64,000 nt of DNA from Isochrysis galbana (GCA_018136815.1 CM030936.1:2082569-2146568); one strand, 5' to 3'. Shown: positions 49,316 through 61,822, counted from the stretch's first letter. Numbers and translations are program-made. Notes: generated from the letters alone by a model not told the origin.

Positions 49316-50587
49316 ATGGCGGATCTGCTTGAGCTGCTCGCCCGGCTGAGCCTCGAGCACTGGGCCCCGGTGCTGGCTGAAGAGGAGCTCTCAGTGGCTC
49401 TCTTGCGGAGCATGGGTGCCTCACTGCACTCCAATCTACTCGAGCTCGATGATTCCAACCCTGATGAGGCACGCAGACTGGCCGAAGCGATCCTCCAAGG
49501 CGGCGAGGATGTCCATTCGTTGAGCCAGCACAAGCGGATAGTTCAGTCCGAACCCGAGGCTAATCGAGCCGCTATCATCGCCGTGTCCTCCGTGGCTGCA
49601 GCTGACCTGTCGCCCCTCGTGCTTCATCAATCGGAAAGTGCGTGTTCAGCACACGCCAACCGTGTGGCATCACTGCAAGACGAATTCTACGCGGAAGATC
49701 TGTTCCTTCCCGAAGGCTCTGAATCTTGGACAGATAAGGAATTGAGAGAGTTCTTCGCGAGCGGCGGCATCATACGCCCGGTTGCATCGGGAGCCTCAGT
49801 TGCTGGCAAACTTACCATCAAATGGCAGGCCAAGGCAATGACGTATCCGTATGACTCTAGCTCAACAGTGCGAGACCTTCGTCTCTGGCTTGAGGCTCAG
49901 ACAGGGGTCCCAGCTGCGTGGCAAAAGTTGGTTGGCCTCGGCTCTCCGAGGAGACCTCCACCGCTTGAAGAGCGCATCATAGCACTCAGGTCGAACGATG
50001 GCAAGCGGGCCGTCCTCCTGGTTGGTTCTCGGCCCGCTGAAGTTGAGGCTGCGACTCAAGAGCTTGAGCGTGGGCGTCGTGCCTCCGTCGAGATCCGCAA
50101 TGACCTCAACGACCCTGGTTATGTCAATAGGCGAAGCGCTCTGGATGGCAGCTGTAGCCGAAGGCCTGGACGTGCGCTTGATTCGCAACGGCCAATCGAA
50201 GCACAAAGGGGGGCAGGCATATACCTTGATCCGGCGGTATGGGCGCCTGAAGTCAACGAGAACTCTCGAGGGCCAGCGTATGCCGGCACTCAAGAGGAGA
50301 ACTATGTGCGAAACCCACGGACGGGCCGTTTGGAGCAACTCAGCCTGGCCAATGCGCTGCTTGGGAATGACGCGGTGGCGGCAGGACGACGGGTGGAGGT
50401 ACCCCTCCGACCGGAGCAGGCCCCCCCAAATGTAGACTTGACGGGGCAAGTTCGTGGACAATGCACGTCTTGCATTCGGTGCACTGGGTATGAAAGGCTG
50501 GAGAGATATGCCGACAACGAGAACGATGTGGAGGTCTTGCGATGCGCTCGCTGTGGTTGCCAAAGTCACCAACATGAAGCTCTTTGA
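49316..50587 (+). CDS. SAM-like / ubiquitin-like / Cys-rich protein
   Basis: 423 residues from the ATG at 49316. The longer frame from 49199 has no Met with better context. Residues 1-70 look like a SAM-type helical domain (LLELLARLSLEHWAPVLAEEEL, LLRSMGASLHSNLLEL). Residues about 164-240 resemble a ubiquitin-like fold (KLTIKWQAKAMTYPYDS, TVRDLRLWLEAQTGVPAAWQ, GKRAVLLVGS). The C-terminus (about 380-421) holds CTSCIRCTGYERL and LRCARCGCQSHQH, a probable zinc-binding cluster with six Cys and two His. Single exon. This could be an adaptor in ubiquitin or phosphatase signalling, but I recognise no named family. Confidence 0.7.
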   Translation: MADLLELLARLSLEHWAPVLAEEELSVALLRSMGASLHSNLLELDDSNPDEARRLAEAILQGGEDVHSLSQHKRIVQSEPEANRAAIIAVSSVAAADLSPLVLHQSESACSAHANRVASLQDEFYAEDLFLPEGSESWTDKELREFFASGGIIRPVASGASVAGKLTIKWQAKAMTYPYDSSSTVRDLRLWLEAQTGVPAAWQKLVGLGSPRRPPPLEERIIALRSNDGKRAVLLVGSRPAEVEAATQELERGRRASVEIRNDLNDPGYVNRRSALDGSCSRRPGRALDSQRPIEAQRGAGIYLDPAVWAPEVNENSRGPAYAGTQEENYVRNPRTGRLEQLSLANALLGNDAVAAGRRVEVPLRPEQAPPNVDLTGQVRGQCTSCIRCTGYERLERYADNENDVEVLRCARCGCQSHQHEAL

Positions 50588-50707
50588 CTTTCGGGATTTT
50601 TGCATGTGTTTCTCGAAAGCTATGGTCAGGATATTCAAGAAACATTAGTATACACTTCCGTTGCCCAATGTGAGTACCAGTGCCCGGGAGGATGCCGACA
50701 TTCTTAC

Positions 50708-50872
50708 CTTGTATTGTCCCAAGTGCCACACGGTCGCGCACAGCACAGGAGCCACCGAGTACTTTCCATGCTCAGCGCCCGTTTTTTCGTTTGTACGCAG
50801 AATGGGATTGAGGAAGACGTCTTCTAGCTGCGGCGTGTCCTGATCCACTTCAACGAGCACAAACAAGCGCAT
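50708..50872 (-). CDS. Possible first coding exon of an antisense gene
   Basis: The minus strand from ATG 50872 reads MRLFVLVEVDQDTPQLEDVF and on to VLCATVWHLGQYK, ending at 50708 with AAG followed by GTAAGA, a strong donor site. The 55 codons lack low complexity, unlike noise frames nearby. I found no convincing second exon, which would have to overlap the 3' end of the plus-strand gene ending at 50587. Treat as tentative. Confidence 0.3.
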
Positions 50873-51946
50873 CGCTATCGCTCCACTTGCTCCCCCGTCG
50901 CGTGCTCCCAAAGGTAGTGTCCCCTGTCCCCACGAGGGAGTTCTTTCGCTCCTGCGCTGTTCGTTTCATTTTCACATCCCTGTCAACGCGGTTTCCCACG
51001 CGAGGCCAACCACAGAAGGCGCAAATGGGCTTTCGCGGCTTAAATATGAAAACCCCATAGGAAGGCCTCCATGCCTCTCAAAGGGCGGTACCACCCACCA
51101 CTCGAGAGGGCCGGCAGCCGAGTGTTCCTCTAAGCTGGGCTATCGGCTATTCGCCCGATGTCTCGCGTCTCGCGCGATCTTGCTGTATCTCGGAAAAGCT
51201 TACCCCCTACCCGTCAATAATATGTTGCTCACTAGTCTCTTACCTTATTTGTGACCGCTATTTTTCTGTCCTCCCTCCACTACGCCTCTCCTTTCGCAAC
51301 TCTTTCATGTGTCCTACCTAGGCGCCGTGTGAGTGTAAGTGATGATGCGCAACCACATGCACGGCGGTCCCACGGGGGTTGACCTACTGCACATCGCGTA
51401 CATGTGCACACGGCGTGCGGCTCGAAACCAATACTACTTTAAATGATGAATGTTACATCCTAGCCCTACTAGCCAACCCCGCCAGCTAATTGGACACAAC
51501 TTTTCAGTCCCGGAATCCCGCCATGCCCATGCCTGACGAGCCAGGTGTCCGGGTGATACAGGGGAGGGCCCCCTCCTGCTGCCCCCTCCCCTCGATCCTC
51601 TCGATATGTGTCCCCCCTCCAGTGCACGCACCGACCCTTTCGCAGCCCAGCGGGTCCTCTCCTCGAGTCCACGCTGGGGGAATAAGCCCCTTTCGGGTAA
51701 AAAACAACACAGGGGGGGGGGGGGGGGGGCACTCGTTAGGGGCCCAGAGCGCTAATCTCTCTCGCCGTAGCGAGTATGGCCGCGGCGAGCCGCAGCCCTC
51801 CCCTCCTGGATCTGGCGCCCCCCGTCCCCTTCTCCTTTACCTAAACATCCCTTCTCTCTTCTCGTCCGGCCGTGCATCCCTATAGAGTATGTCCCTCTTC
51901 TCTATCTCTGTCTCGGCCGTCCCCTCGGAGGGCCCGCGTCGAGGCG
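50873..51946. other. Gene-free region before the serine-hydrolase gene
   Basis: It holds a G run near 51712-51730 and CT-rich leader sequence before 51947. No gene or repeat boundary was supported. Confidence 0.4.
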
Positions 51947-53340
51947 ATGATCGCTGCACTGCTCGGCCTGGCGCTGCCGGCGCCGCGGGGGGCCCCACGC
52001 GACTGGGCGCCATTGCGCCAGCAGCTCGACGGCTGGATCCTCAATGATAACTTCGCCGTCACCATCGGCGATCTCAGCGGGCCGCTTCTGCAGTATACAC
52101 ACGGCAACTTCTCATTGCGTGAACGGATCGGCACCGCCAGCACGTCCAAATGGCCTCTCGCGATGATGTTCGTCGGGCTCGTCGCCGATGGCTCTATCAA
52201 ATCACTCGATGCCAAGGCAAATGAGTATGTTCCGTGGTGGAGCAAGGACCCACTGGATGTCAAGTCGCGTGTGACCCTGCGCCACCTGCTCTCCTTCACG
52301 TCGGGATTTGGCACGGGTGCTCCTGGGCAAGAGAATGGCACGAAGTCGTGCATGGACGCGCTGGGTCCGATGGACTATTACGGTTGCGCCCAAGAGGTTT
52401 ATACCTCGACAAAGCTCAGCGGACCTCCGGGTGTGCCCCGCGCTTCCTGGCGCCTTCTCAGGGGATCAATGTGATGATCTTATGTTCCGTTGACCTCTCC
52501 TGCGCAGGAAAAACATACACCTATAATTCCATCCATCTGCAATTGGCCGGCGCCGTGGCCATGGCTGCCACTGGCCTTCACATTCAGGTAGGCTTTGGCC
52601 ATTCCTAGCCTGACGGGAACGGTGCCCGCATAACCACTTTCTCGCCTGCCGCTTGGTTCAGGACATCATCTCAAAATACCTTCTCCAACCGTACGGCATG
52701 GTCGACTCGAGCTGTAGAATACCGACGCCATCCAACCCACAGCTCGCCGTCTGCCTAGAGACCACAGCCCTTGACTATGAACAGTTCCTTTTGCGGACTC
52801 TCACTCATCAAGTTCTTCCCAAGAAGCTCGTCGACGCCTCTGAAATGGACTACACCCCGTTCCTCTCGCATGCATACACGCTTTACGTACGCCTCACCCT
52901 TGCAGCATGAAGTGCCCGGCCATGCACTCGTCAGTGCCGTACTAGTCTGACCCATGCTGCCACTCGTGTCACGGCAGGGCAACTATGGCTTTGGCCACTT
53001 TCTGGAGTGCTTCGACTCAGTCTCCGGTTTCACTGATGCGTGCCGCAATGCATCAATCCATGCGGACCCTGGGGCGTTTGGCTTCTACCCTCTCATCGAC
53101 CGCAAGCGCAACTACTACCTGCAAATCGTCGCTTTCGAAAAGGGCAGAATCGACTACCCACGCTCAGGCATTCCGGAATACCTTCGCTTTCTTGTGAAGC
53201 CACTCGCCGATGCGATCCTTGCTGGAGAAGGAGGAATTTCTGCAGGCGCTAGTCATCACTCGCCCGAGTTGAACAGCGTATCTTTGGCTGATGTGAATTA
53301 CATGGTCAACTGCTACGTGCACCCTGAACAGTGCGCGTGA
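51947..53340 (+). CDS. Beta-lactamase/penicillin-binding-type serine hydrolase (4 exons)
   Basis: Exons 51947-52430, 52508-52587, 52662-52886 and 52978-53340, with GT-AG introns of 77, 74 and 91 bp, give 383 residues. The family includes class C beta-lactamases, D-Ala-D-Ala carboxypeptidases, esterases and eukaryotic LACTB-type proteins. Seen here: the nucleophile motif S65-T-S-K68 in GTASTSKWPLAMMF, the typical RHLLSFTSGF block after it, PGKTYTYNSIHLQLAG across the first splice (YNS at the Y-x-N position), and NYGFGHFLECF with HADPGAFGFYPLIDR in exon 4 (H near 291). An N-terminal hydrophobic stretch (MIAALLGLALPAP) may be a short signal. All splice junctions keep the family motifs in frame. 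The substrate is unknown. Confidence 0.88.
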
Positions 53341-54299
53341 CGTGGAAAAAGTCCATTTCTCTGGTGATCTAATGTTGGCTATGCTTGCAGCCTGCTCGCG
53401 GCATTTCGCGGTACATGGTACAATGACTACTCTTGCAGCCGGAACTAAGTGCCCAATCGCCGTATGTGCTGTGGGTTGTGGGGGATGGTCGTCGGTGGTA
53501 GGAGGTGGTGTTTGTGGCTGGGGCAGTGGAGCGGCTGTGGCTGTGGCTGATGTTAAGACCAAAGGTTAGCGAGGTTGATATGGGGGGCTCCGGAGTACGG
53601 AGGGCGAGACACATGGAACATTGGTGTCTGAGGGAGGCTGTGTTGTGGGTAGGGAGAGATCACGGGTCACGGGCGGCAGCCGTGCGCTCGGTGCGGGGGG
53701 AGACCGCATCCCCTTCATCCTTCCCTCGTAGGTTCCGCCCCCCTCCCCGCTTGCGTTCGGGAATTCCCCGGCGGGGCGTCATCGCGTGGTATGATATCGA
53801 CATTGTACTGCACTCCCGTCCGAGTAATGGGCGATTTCTTCCCCCCCTGCTTCGCGCGGCTTCCTCCCCCACGGGCCCCACGGGCGGCGGTTCCCCCGCA
53901 TGAACTTCGCTCTGCGTTTGTTCGTCCACCTATCTGCAGTCTCTTGTAAACCGGCTCCGGTATTACGACCTCTTCTCACTTCGATTTTTGTCTTTCTAGC
54001 TCTCGTAAACTTTTTTCGTTGCGCGTTGCGGTTCTCACCGTTCTCTTACGGCGCGTGCGTCGTGCGTCGGTGGCGCTGCCCACGCGCGCCACGGCGCCCC
54101 TCTCCCTTTGGATTCTAGGGGGTCCTGTGGCCCCCCCTAGAGGGCCAGTTTGGGCAGTGGAAATTGGTGCTGTGCCCCTGGCCCCCCCTGCCTCTCCCTT
54201 GCTCGCTCGCTCGCCCCCGCCGGCCTTGGGAGCTTTTTGGTTCTTTGGTTCTTGGCGGCTCTGACGGCGTCACTGACGGTCTAAGATGGAGGGGGATCG
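53341..54299. other. Gene-free region left of the copia element
   Basis: The 3' flank of the hydrolase gene comes first. A family A-like fragment on the minus strand is visible at about 54130-54235 (CCCTGGCCCCCCCTGCCTCTC). No gene is supported. Confidence 0.45.
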
Positions 54300-54304
54300 G
54301 TGCG
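54300..54304. repeat. Target-site duplication of the copia element (left)
   Basis: GTGCG, repeated at 61818-61822, directly outside the LTRs. Confidence 0.85.
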
Positions 54305-54917
54305 TATCACAGAGTGCCGTCATCTGCCAACACAACCCATTGGTCCTTACCGATAGAATCGTCTTTACCGATAACTTTGTCTGCCAGATTCCTTTTCATC
54401 AAGTCATCAGCCTCTTTCATCATGTGCACCACCTTCTGGACTCTTCTCTACATTATCATCTGCAGTTGATGCACATCGAGTTCTTAGGGTTCCCGAGTCA
54501 TTTGCACATCGACTTCTAGACCTCGCCTTCATCTTGGGGATCTCAGCTCACTCTAGATCGACTTAGTGCACCTAAGGAATCTCACCTTCATCAACACTCA
54601 CGACGCTTCATCGGCTCATACTAAGGCAATACTCGCCGATTCCCTAAATCCTTGATTCCTTCTTTGTTCCCTCGCACGCCTTCCTGTTTGTCTCAGAGTA
54701 TCATCCAAAGAACCGTGGTGGGGTATATGTAAGGGTTTGTGCGCAAGTGATTATTGTAGAATCACCGTGCCCCAGGGGTATCTTGGTGAGTTCCCCAGTG
54801 CCCCCAGGTGTCCCAGGTTCTGACCCTCACCCCTGTAGCACTGTCTCTCTCACTGTCTGTCATGACCTTACTGCTTTTTGTTGCCGCCCTGGCTGCTCCC
54901 TGGCAGCCAGTGCGATA
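54305..54917 (+). repeat. 5' LTR of the Ty1/copia element
   Basis: 613 bp beginning TATC and ending GATA, a 4-bp inverted repeat. It is matched by 61205-61817 with about one difference. A TGG directly after it is the expected start of a primer-binding site. Confidence 0.93.
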
Positions 54918-57900
54918 TGGAGCTCCCACCCAGGTGTGTGCCACTGCCATGCCTCTGTCCATGCCTGCCTGCCTGTCCCTGCCAGACTCGCACTCGCTCG
55001 TCGCACTCGACGAGCGTCGAACTGCAGCATGCGCACCTCACCGCAAGCGAGCGTCATCCCATTGCACCAAGGGGGAGACCTTGGGGGCAGTGGGATGGGC
55101 CCTCTTCCTCCCCTGCCCCTTCTGTCTGCCTCAGGGTGAGCCCTCTGCAAAAATCTGCGATGAACTCGTGTCGAAGAACGCCGTCACCGGCGTCTTTTCA
55201 CCAAAACGCCCAAGCGCATCGCCTTATCGTCCCACTCTTCCTTTCTTACATCTCCACCCCAAGGCCCTTTGGCATGGAGGAGGTGTTTCCTCTCCCTCTA
55301 TCCTTTCCCTTATGTCTCAGGTCTCTAGCTTTGGTGAAAATCTCTCCCCCATCATAAACATGCAAGAGGAATCTCGCGGTTTCCTAAACCTCTCTCCTAC
55401 GCGCGTTTGCACGCAATTCTCACTCTCACTTCAGCCACCACCCCTCACTCCCCCCCTTCTGGGATGGGGTGGACTTCTCTTCTCTGATAAATGGTTGCAG
55501 GCCCTCCTTGACCAGCTGTCATTCTATGGAGCCCTCCATTCTGTCCCATCTGGACCTCTACACTCATCACGTGCCGCTCGTCGCGCCGTCACTCGCCGCC
55601 GCCGCCACTCACGTGCTATCTACTCCTCCATCTCCTATGTTGGAGTTTTGGGACTTCTCTTCTCTGATACATGGTTGCAGGCCCTTCTTGACCAGCTGTC
55701 ATTCTATGGAGCCCTCCATGCTGTCCCACCTGGACCTCTACACCCATCACGTGCTGCTCGTCGCGCCGCCACTCGACGCCGCCGCCACTCACGTGCTATC
55801 TTCCCCTCCATCTCCTATGTTGGAGCCTTCATGGCGTCTCTCCATCGCCTCCTTGGTTGCTGCCATTTGGCTTTCTCGTTTCTGCGACACTCAACCACTT
55901 TTGCTGTCTGTGCCGCATTTGTTGCTGCCAAAGATCTGCGCACTCGGGGCAATACTTGGCTCGTCACGTTGCTCGCAACTTCTACGGTTGTACGCCATAC
56001 AGCCCGTCGCACCCTATCACCCTCCCTCTACAAAGTTTACAACCCACTAAGCTCTTGGGCTACCTCTCTTTTCTCGGTCTCCTTCTCTCTCTACCTCAGT
56101 GCCCGGAAACTCTTTACCTGGGCAACCGAGCGCTTCGCTTACTATCAACGCTGCAGCACGGATGAGAGGGGAGAAGATGATGCTCCTCTAGTTCTCCCAC
56201 TCAAGAAGAAGAAGTCCGGCTATGCGGCTTTTCTAGCCCGTGAACGCCATCGAAATCTCTTGGACTCACAACGCATTCGTGCTCGCGCCGAGTCCGCCTG
56301 TCTTGTCAGGTCGTCTACTCCGTTATTTCGGTTCTCAGCGCCTCGGCCCTCCTTCATGGTGCTTCTCTTACTTTTGTCCCAGCTACCCACCTTCGTTTGT
56401 GCGCCGGCAAATTCAGAGGCTTCTACTTTGCCCACCTTCTCTGGCGAGAGGTCTGAATACATGGAATGGGCCATCCTCTTCTCCGGCTACGTCGCGTGGA
56501 AGCTCACAGATGCCATCTACCTCCTTGAGGATGATGTTACCCGCCCAGATGTGGAAGGGGAGAAGCAACGGTCCTATGACACTCTCAATGCCCGACTTTA
56601 TGGCCTCCTTCTCCAGGCCCTCCCATCATCCTTGCGTGTGTCCGTCTTTCATGGCCATGCAAACGATGGTGTGGGCGCCTTGCGCTACCTGCGTGCCACC
56701 TTTGCCGCCAAGAAAGATGATGCTGCCGATTATGCTCACTACCTTGGCATGGCACAGACGCATGTGATTGATGCTAGGGCTGGCCTCGATCTTACCGACC
56801 TACGCCGCCAATATGACAACATCAATATGGCCGTCGCGGGCATTAAGCGCACGGGCAAACCCCCTCCGGACGATGCCACCCTAATTGCTTTCTTTGATCA
56901 TTCGCTCCCCTTGGCCTACTCACAACTCCGACAGTTCGTACGCGGCAGGCGGCTAACCTCTTTTGTGGACCATTATGAAGAATATGTCAGTCAAACTCGT
57001 GCGGAGCTCTCGGCTCAACGTCCTGCTGCACATGCTTTCGCCGTCACCGCACCTAAATCCTCGTCCAAAGGGAAAGGTCGGCCGTCAAGCGAGCGTCCTC
57101 CGCCGAAGGGTGAGCCCATTTGCCTTCGTTGTTTGGGCCCACACAATCGGCCATTTTGCAAACAGCCCACAGCCAAGTGCCGCGGGTGTGGAGCTGACCA
57201 TCATGGAGACATATGCCCCCGCTTATCGACATCTACGACCTCCAGCACTCGCTCTAGGCTCACACGACGTGCACTCGAATTACTCGACCGTGATGCCTCT
57301 CGTGTTGCAACTGCGCCTGCTTCAACCTCATCGTCCACCTACGCCCAGGCTGCTGCTGCCACTACCCCTACACCTACGGCAACAAATCCACCTGAAACAC
57401 CACAGGCGCCACACCAGCCACCTCCTACAAGTGGCACTCCTCTCATGGCCTATACCCAGGCCCATGCCGCGGCGTCTGCCATTGCATCGGATCAACATGA
57501 TGCAAATGGTGCCATCCAAGCCTACACTGCTAGCATGCGAACCTTTGGCTATGCCCTTTGTGCCAAAGGTCCCTTGCCCCTTCTTGTGACCGAGGCTGAG
57601 GCTAAGACGCCGATTGAAGAAGAAGCCCTTGTTGACTCCATGGCTACGTTTTGGGTGGTTAGCCGTCTTGACTGCCTGTGGCGTATCACGGATGCCCACC
57701 CTCGCCTAGGTGTTGACACTGCTGCTGGTCCCGTTGTCGCCCAGGCGGTTGGGATTGCTTTGGTGTACCTTCTTGTCGGCGACACTTGGGAATGCTACGA
57801 AATTCCAAATGTTCTTGTCTTGGCTGAGTGCAGTACTATACTGTATTCTACACGGGTTATGCGAGACCTTTTTGGTTTCCGCCATGACCTCGATGCCGGC

Positions 57901-60900
57901 TACATCCATGTTCCTGGCGCTCATCCCATACGTGTCCGCGATGACTCGGCCGCGTTTCGCATCCCAGTGCGATTCGTGGCACCCTCTGACACTCGTCCTC
58001 ACTCCGTCCGCTGCCCACGTCGCCCCTCCGCTGCCTCTGCTTCGGCAGCTGCCGTTGTGGCGCATGGAGATCTTGCCTCACACGCTCTGCTATATCGACG
58101 TCTCGGTTTTCCTTACGCTGACCAATGGTCGCTTGTGCCCACCGCCACCGTTGGTCACAACTTGTCTTGCCACCGCCCCCCGACTGGCCTCCCCATGCCA
58201 GAAGCAGTTGTCCGTGGTCGCATGCGCGCCGCCCCTTTCTCCCGCCTCCCAACTTCCCTTGACGCCCAACCGCCTCCCGGAGCCATGGTCTACATGGACT
58301 TTGCCGGCCCACTTTTGGAGAGCGTCCTCTTCAAGTACACATGCTACTGCGGTACTGTGGATGCTGGTAGCGGCTTCACCCGGGTATGGCCCGCGCGAGC
58401 CATGACCGCCGAGGTCGCCGCCTCAGCCCTTGGCCAATTCATTGCCGATGTCGCCGCTCATCTTAGCTCCCTTGACGGCACATACAAGCCCTCCATTGTG
58501 CGATCCGACAAGGGAAGCGCTTTCCTCTCCTATCACTTCCGAGACTTCCTCGCTCACCGTCGTATCCGCGTGAGCTACTCATCAGAATACACGCCGCAAC
58601 AAAACTCACATGTGGAACGTATGTGGGGCGTCACTTTTGGTACAGCTCGCGTCCTTCTTGCTGCTGCTGGTCTCCCTCCTTCCTTTCATCCCTTTGCCAT
58701 GCAGACAGCGGTTTGGATCACCAACAGGCTTCCACGACCTTCTCGCCGGAACTTGTCGCCTTATCACCTCCTCACTGGGCACCCCCCTGACATCCGTTGT
58801 CTATATGCTTTTGGTTGCCTTTGTGCCGTCGTTGCCCCCGTGCCGCGACGCGTTGGCGATCGCCACTTCGCCGACAGAGGTTGGTATGGCCTCTACATGG
58901 GGCCTTCTGAGGAGAGCCCTGGCCATGTTGTCTACTTACTCGACTCCAAAAGTGTAATGGTTGCAGCCAAGATCCGCGTATGGGAGGACCAGTTCCCGGG
59001 CCTCAAGGATGAGCCTAGACCCAGCTGGCTTGAGGATGACGATGATTCAGCTGCCTCTGCACCTGCCCCCTCTCCTGCACCCGTTCCAACTCCTGTACCT
59101 GCACCTGTTGCTGCACCATCTGCGATTCGTCGCTCCCCACGCCTCCTCGAGCTCGAACAACAACATCATGGTATGAATACCACTTCTGCTGCTACACCTG
59201 CGTTGCACAATGCCTCTATGGCTCAGGCTGCAGCAGTCTTTGCTCTTGGTGCTGCAGCAATGGGGTTCGATTCTCGTACTGATCCTTTATGTTTTGCTTT
59301 TACTTCCGACCTGCTCACTACCGACGACAGCTGTCCACCTTTTGCTCACGCCGGTAGCGACCATTCACTCTTCGCTCAAGCCGTCACCGTCGTTGCCGAC
59401 ATGGGGGATGTGACGGTCCCCAAGACGTACCGTCAAGCGCTTCAGTCCACCCATGCCGACTATTGGCGCGTAGCTATCAACAAGGAGCTCGGCGGCCTCA
59501 TGGCACTTCGCACTTGGGAGTGCGTTCCCGAGGACGCCATGCCCGAGGGCGCCAACCTTATGCATTGCCATTTTGTCTTCGCCGTCAAACGCAAAGCCGA
59601 CGGCTCCATCGAGAAATTCAAGGCCCGTCTCGTTGCCGACGGCAATACTCAACGATACGGAGTCGATTTCGACCGCATCTTCTCTACCGTGGTCAAAACG
59701 GTTACCATCCGTCTCGTGCTTGCCATCGCTACCGCTCATGATTACAACTTGTCCTCCATCGACGTCCGCCAAGCTTACCTGCAAGCCACTCTTCCACAAC
59801 CCCTCTTCATGCGCATGCCACCTGGCCTCCCGCCTCGTGACTGTCGCGGGGTTCGTCTCGTATGCAAATTATTGCGCTCAATCTATGGCCTCCGTCAAGC
59901 TGGGCGCGAATGGGCCGAGCTTCTCACCTCCTTCCTCTTGAAGTGGGGCTTCACGCGCTCCACTATCGATGTCTGTCTCTACATCTTCACCAGCGGCTCG
60001 TCTTTGCTTTGGGTGCTGGTGTACGTGGACGACGCCCTCATCGTCGATAATGACTCCGGCCTCCGCGCTCGTTTCGTCCACGATCTCGGCGATAGGTTTC
60101 CCATTGAAGACAAGGGCGAACTCTCGTGGATCCTCAATGTTGCCGTGGCTCGTGACCGTCCGCGTCGGATCCTCACCTTATCTCAGAGTCTTTACGTCTC
60201 AGATCTCCTTCAACGGCATGATGCTTTCCTATCTAGCACTACGACACGCACCTTCAAATCCCCTCTCGGCGCCCTCCACCTCGATCCGTCTGATTCACCC
60301 ACGCCTGGCTCTCCTGCTTTTGAATCTATGGCCTCCAAGCGCGACACCTATATGGCCATCGTCGGGGGCCTCCTCTGGCTTGCTAACATGTCTAGGCCAG
60401 ATCTCGCATATGCAGCCTCGCAGCTCTCGCGCTTCATGACCAACCCTGGTCCTACGCACTTCGCCGCTGCCGTCCGCGTCCTCTGCTACGTGCGTGACTC
60501 CTCCACCTGCGCTCTGCTCTTTCGCCCAGACCCCTCGCTACCCTTTCTAGTCCATGTCGACTCGAATTGGGAATCTCGCTTCTCTTGTACGGGCGCCATC
60601 TTTTTTCTGTACGGCTGTCCTGTCCACTGGTTCTCCAAGACCCAACGATCCGTCTCGTTGTCGAGCGCCGAGGCCGAGTACTTCGGTGCCATGCTTGCTG
60701 CCCGCGACATCCTCTTCATCCGGGATTTGCTTGTCGACCTATCTCTCCCGCCGGATGGCCCTACCCTTCTGTGCTCCGACTCCAAGTCTGCCATCAACAT
60801 GTCCCTCGACCCCGTTGCCTTCAAAAAGACCAAGCACATAATGCGCGCCGCAGCTTTCCTCCGCGACCTCGTTGCAAAACACGCCCTCGCTATGCGACAT

Positions 60901-61098
60901 GTCCCCGGTAACCTTATGCTTGCTGACATCCTCACCAAGCCCCTTGGGCCCGCTCCCTTCTGCCGTCTCCTATCCCTTCTGAACGACTGCGCATCCATCA
61001 TTGCACAAAGTCTGACGAGTTCAAATTCAAGTTCCGCCGAAGAAGCTACGGCAGGGACGTCTGCCTCTAAGACTGCCTCTGACGAAAAGCTCCAGTGA
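54918..61098 (+). CDS. Copia polyprotein region (Gag-protease-integrase-RT-RNase H)
   Basis: A single continuous frame lies between the LTRs. The frame is already open inside the LTR, but the true start must lie in the internal region; the exact Met is uncertain. Domain order is that of Ty1/copia. It has no sign of an envelope gene. As a fossil element it is described only by family and parts. The protein would serve the element's own copying cycle. Confidence 0.85.
55470..55830 (+). repeat. Tandem duplication in the copia leader (about 176 bp x 2)
   Basis: The block starting TGGACTTCTCTTCTCTGATA at about 55470 recurs from about 55646 with few changes, both running through CTCACGTGCTATCT and ending CTCCATCTCCTATGTTGGAG. 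It lies between the 5' LTR and the Gag-type region. Confidence 0.85.
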
Positions 61099-61204
61099 CA
61101 TACACCACTCCGAGTATTACGACTGTCATGCAAGGCATTCTCCATTCTTCTACCTTTATCCTCTGTATCTAAGCCTCACCCTCCGTGCTCGCCTTATGGG
61201 GGGG

Positions 61205-61817
61205 TATCACAGAGTGCCGTCATCTGCCAACACAACCCATTGGTCCTTACCGATAGAATCGTCTTTACCGATAACTTTGTCTGCCAGATTCCTTTTCATC
61301 AAGTCATCAGCCTCTTTCATCATGTGCACCACCTTCTGGACTCTTCTCTACATTATCATCTGCAGTTGATGCACATCGAGTTCTTAGGGTTCCCGAGTCA
61401 TTTGCACATCGACTTCTAGACCTCGCCTTCATCTTGGGGATCTCAGCTCACTCTAGATCGACTTAGTGCACCTAAGGAATCTCACCTTCATCAACACTCA
61501 CGACGCTTCATCGGCTCATACTAAGGCAATACTCGCCGATTCCCTAAATCCTTGATTCCTTCTTTGTTCCCTCGCACGCCTTCCTGTTTGTCTCAGAGTA
61601 TCATCCAAAGAACCGTGGTGGGGTATATGTAAGGGTTTGTGCGAAAGTGATTATTGTAGAATCACCGTGCCCCAGGGGTATCTTGGTGAGTTCCCCAGTG
61701 CCCCCAGGTGTCCCAGGTTCTGACCCTCACCCCTGTAGCACTGTCTCTCTCACTGTCTGTCATGACCTTACTGCTTTTTGTTGCCGCCCTGGCTGCTCCC
61801 TGGCAGCCAGTGCGATA
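61205..61817 (+). repeat. 3' LTR of the Ty1/copia element
   Basis: 613 bp, TATC to GATA, almost identical to 54305-54917. Confidence 0.93.
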
Positions 61818-61822
61818 GTGCG
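61818..61822. repeat. Target-site duplication of the copia element (right)
   Basis: GTGCG, identical to 54300-54304. Confidence 0.85.

Larger units (their letters stand above)
54305..61817 (+). mobile_element. Ty1/copia LTR retrotransposon, whole-looking and very young
   Basis: 7.5 kb with two 613-bp LTRs, a 5-bp TSD (GTGCG) and a G7 polypurine tract (61198-61204) right before the 3' LTR. One long plus-strand frame covers the interior to 61098. The Gag-type region comes first (from about 56430), with CCHC-like knuckles near 57119-57220. A protease region, then an integrase core (about 58280-58640, with SDKGSAF and YTPQQNSHVERMWG), a reverse transcriptase (about 59450-60180, with YVDDALIV) and an RNase H (about 60540-60960) follow, in the copia order integrase before reverse transcriptase. 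It looks whole. Near-identical LTRs mean a very recent insertion. An unusual long leader (54918 to about 56400) precedes the Gag-like part. Confidence 0.93.

Noticed and set aside
54808-54917. Polyprotein start inside the 5' LTR
   Set aside because: An LTR is the wrong place for the coding start; the open frame merely runs through the LTR end.
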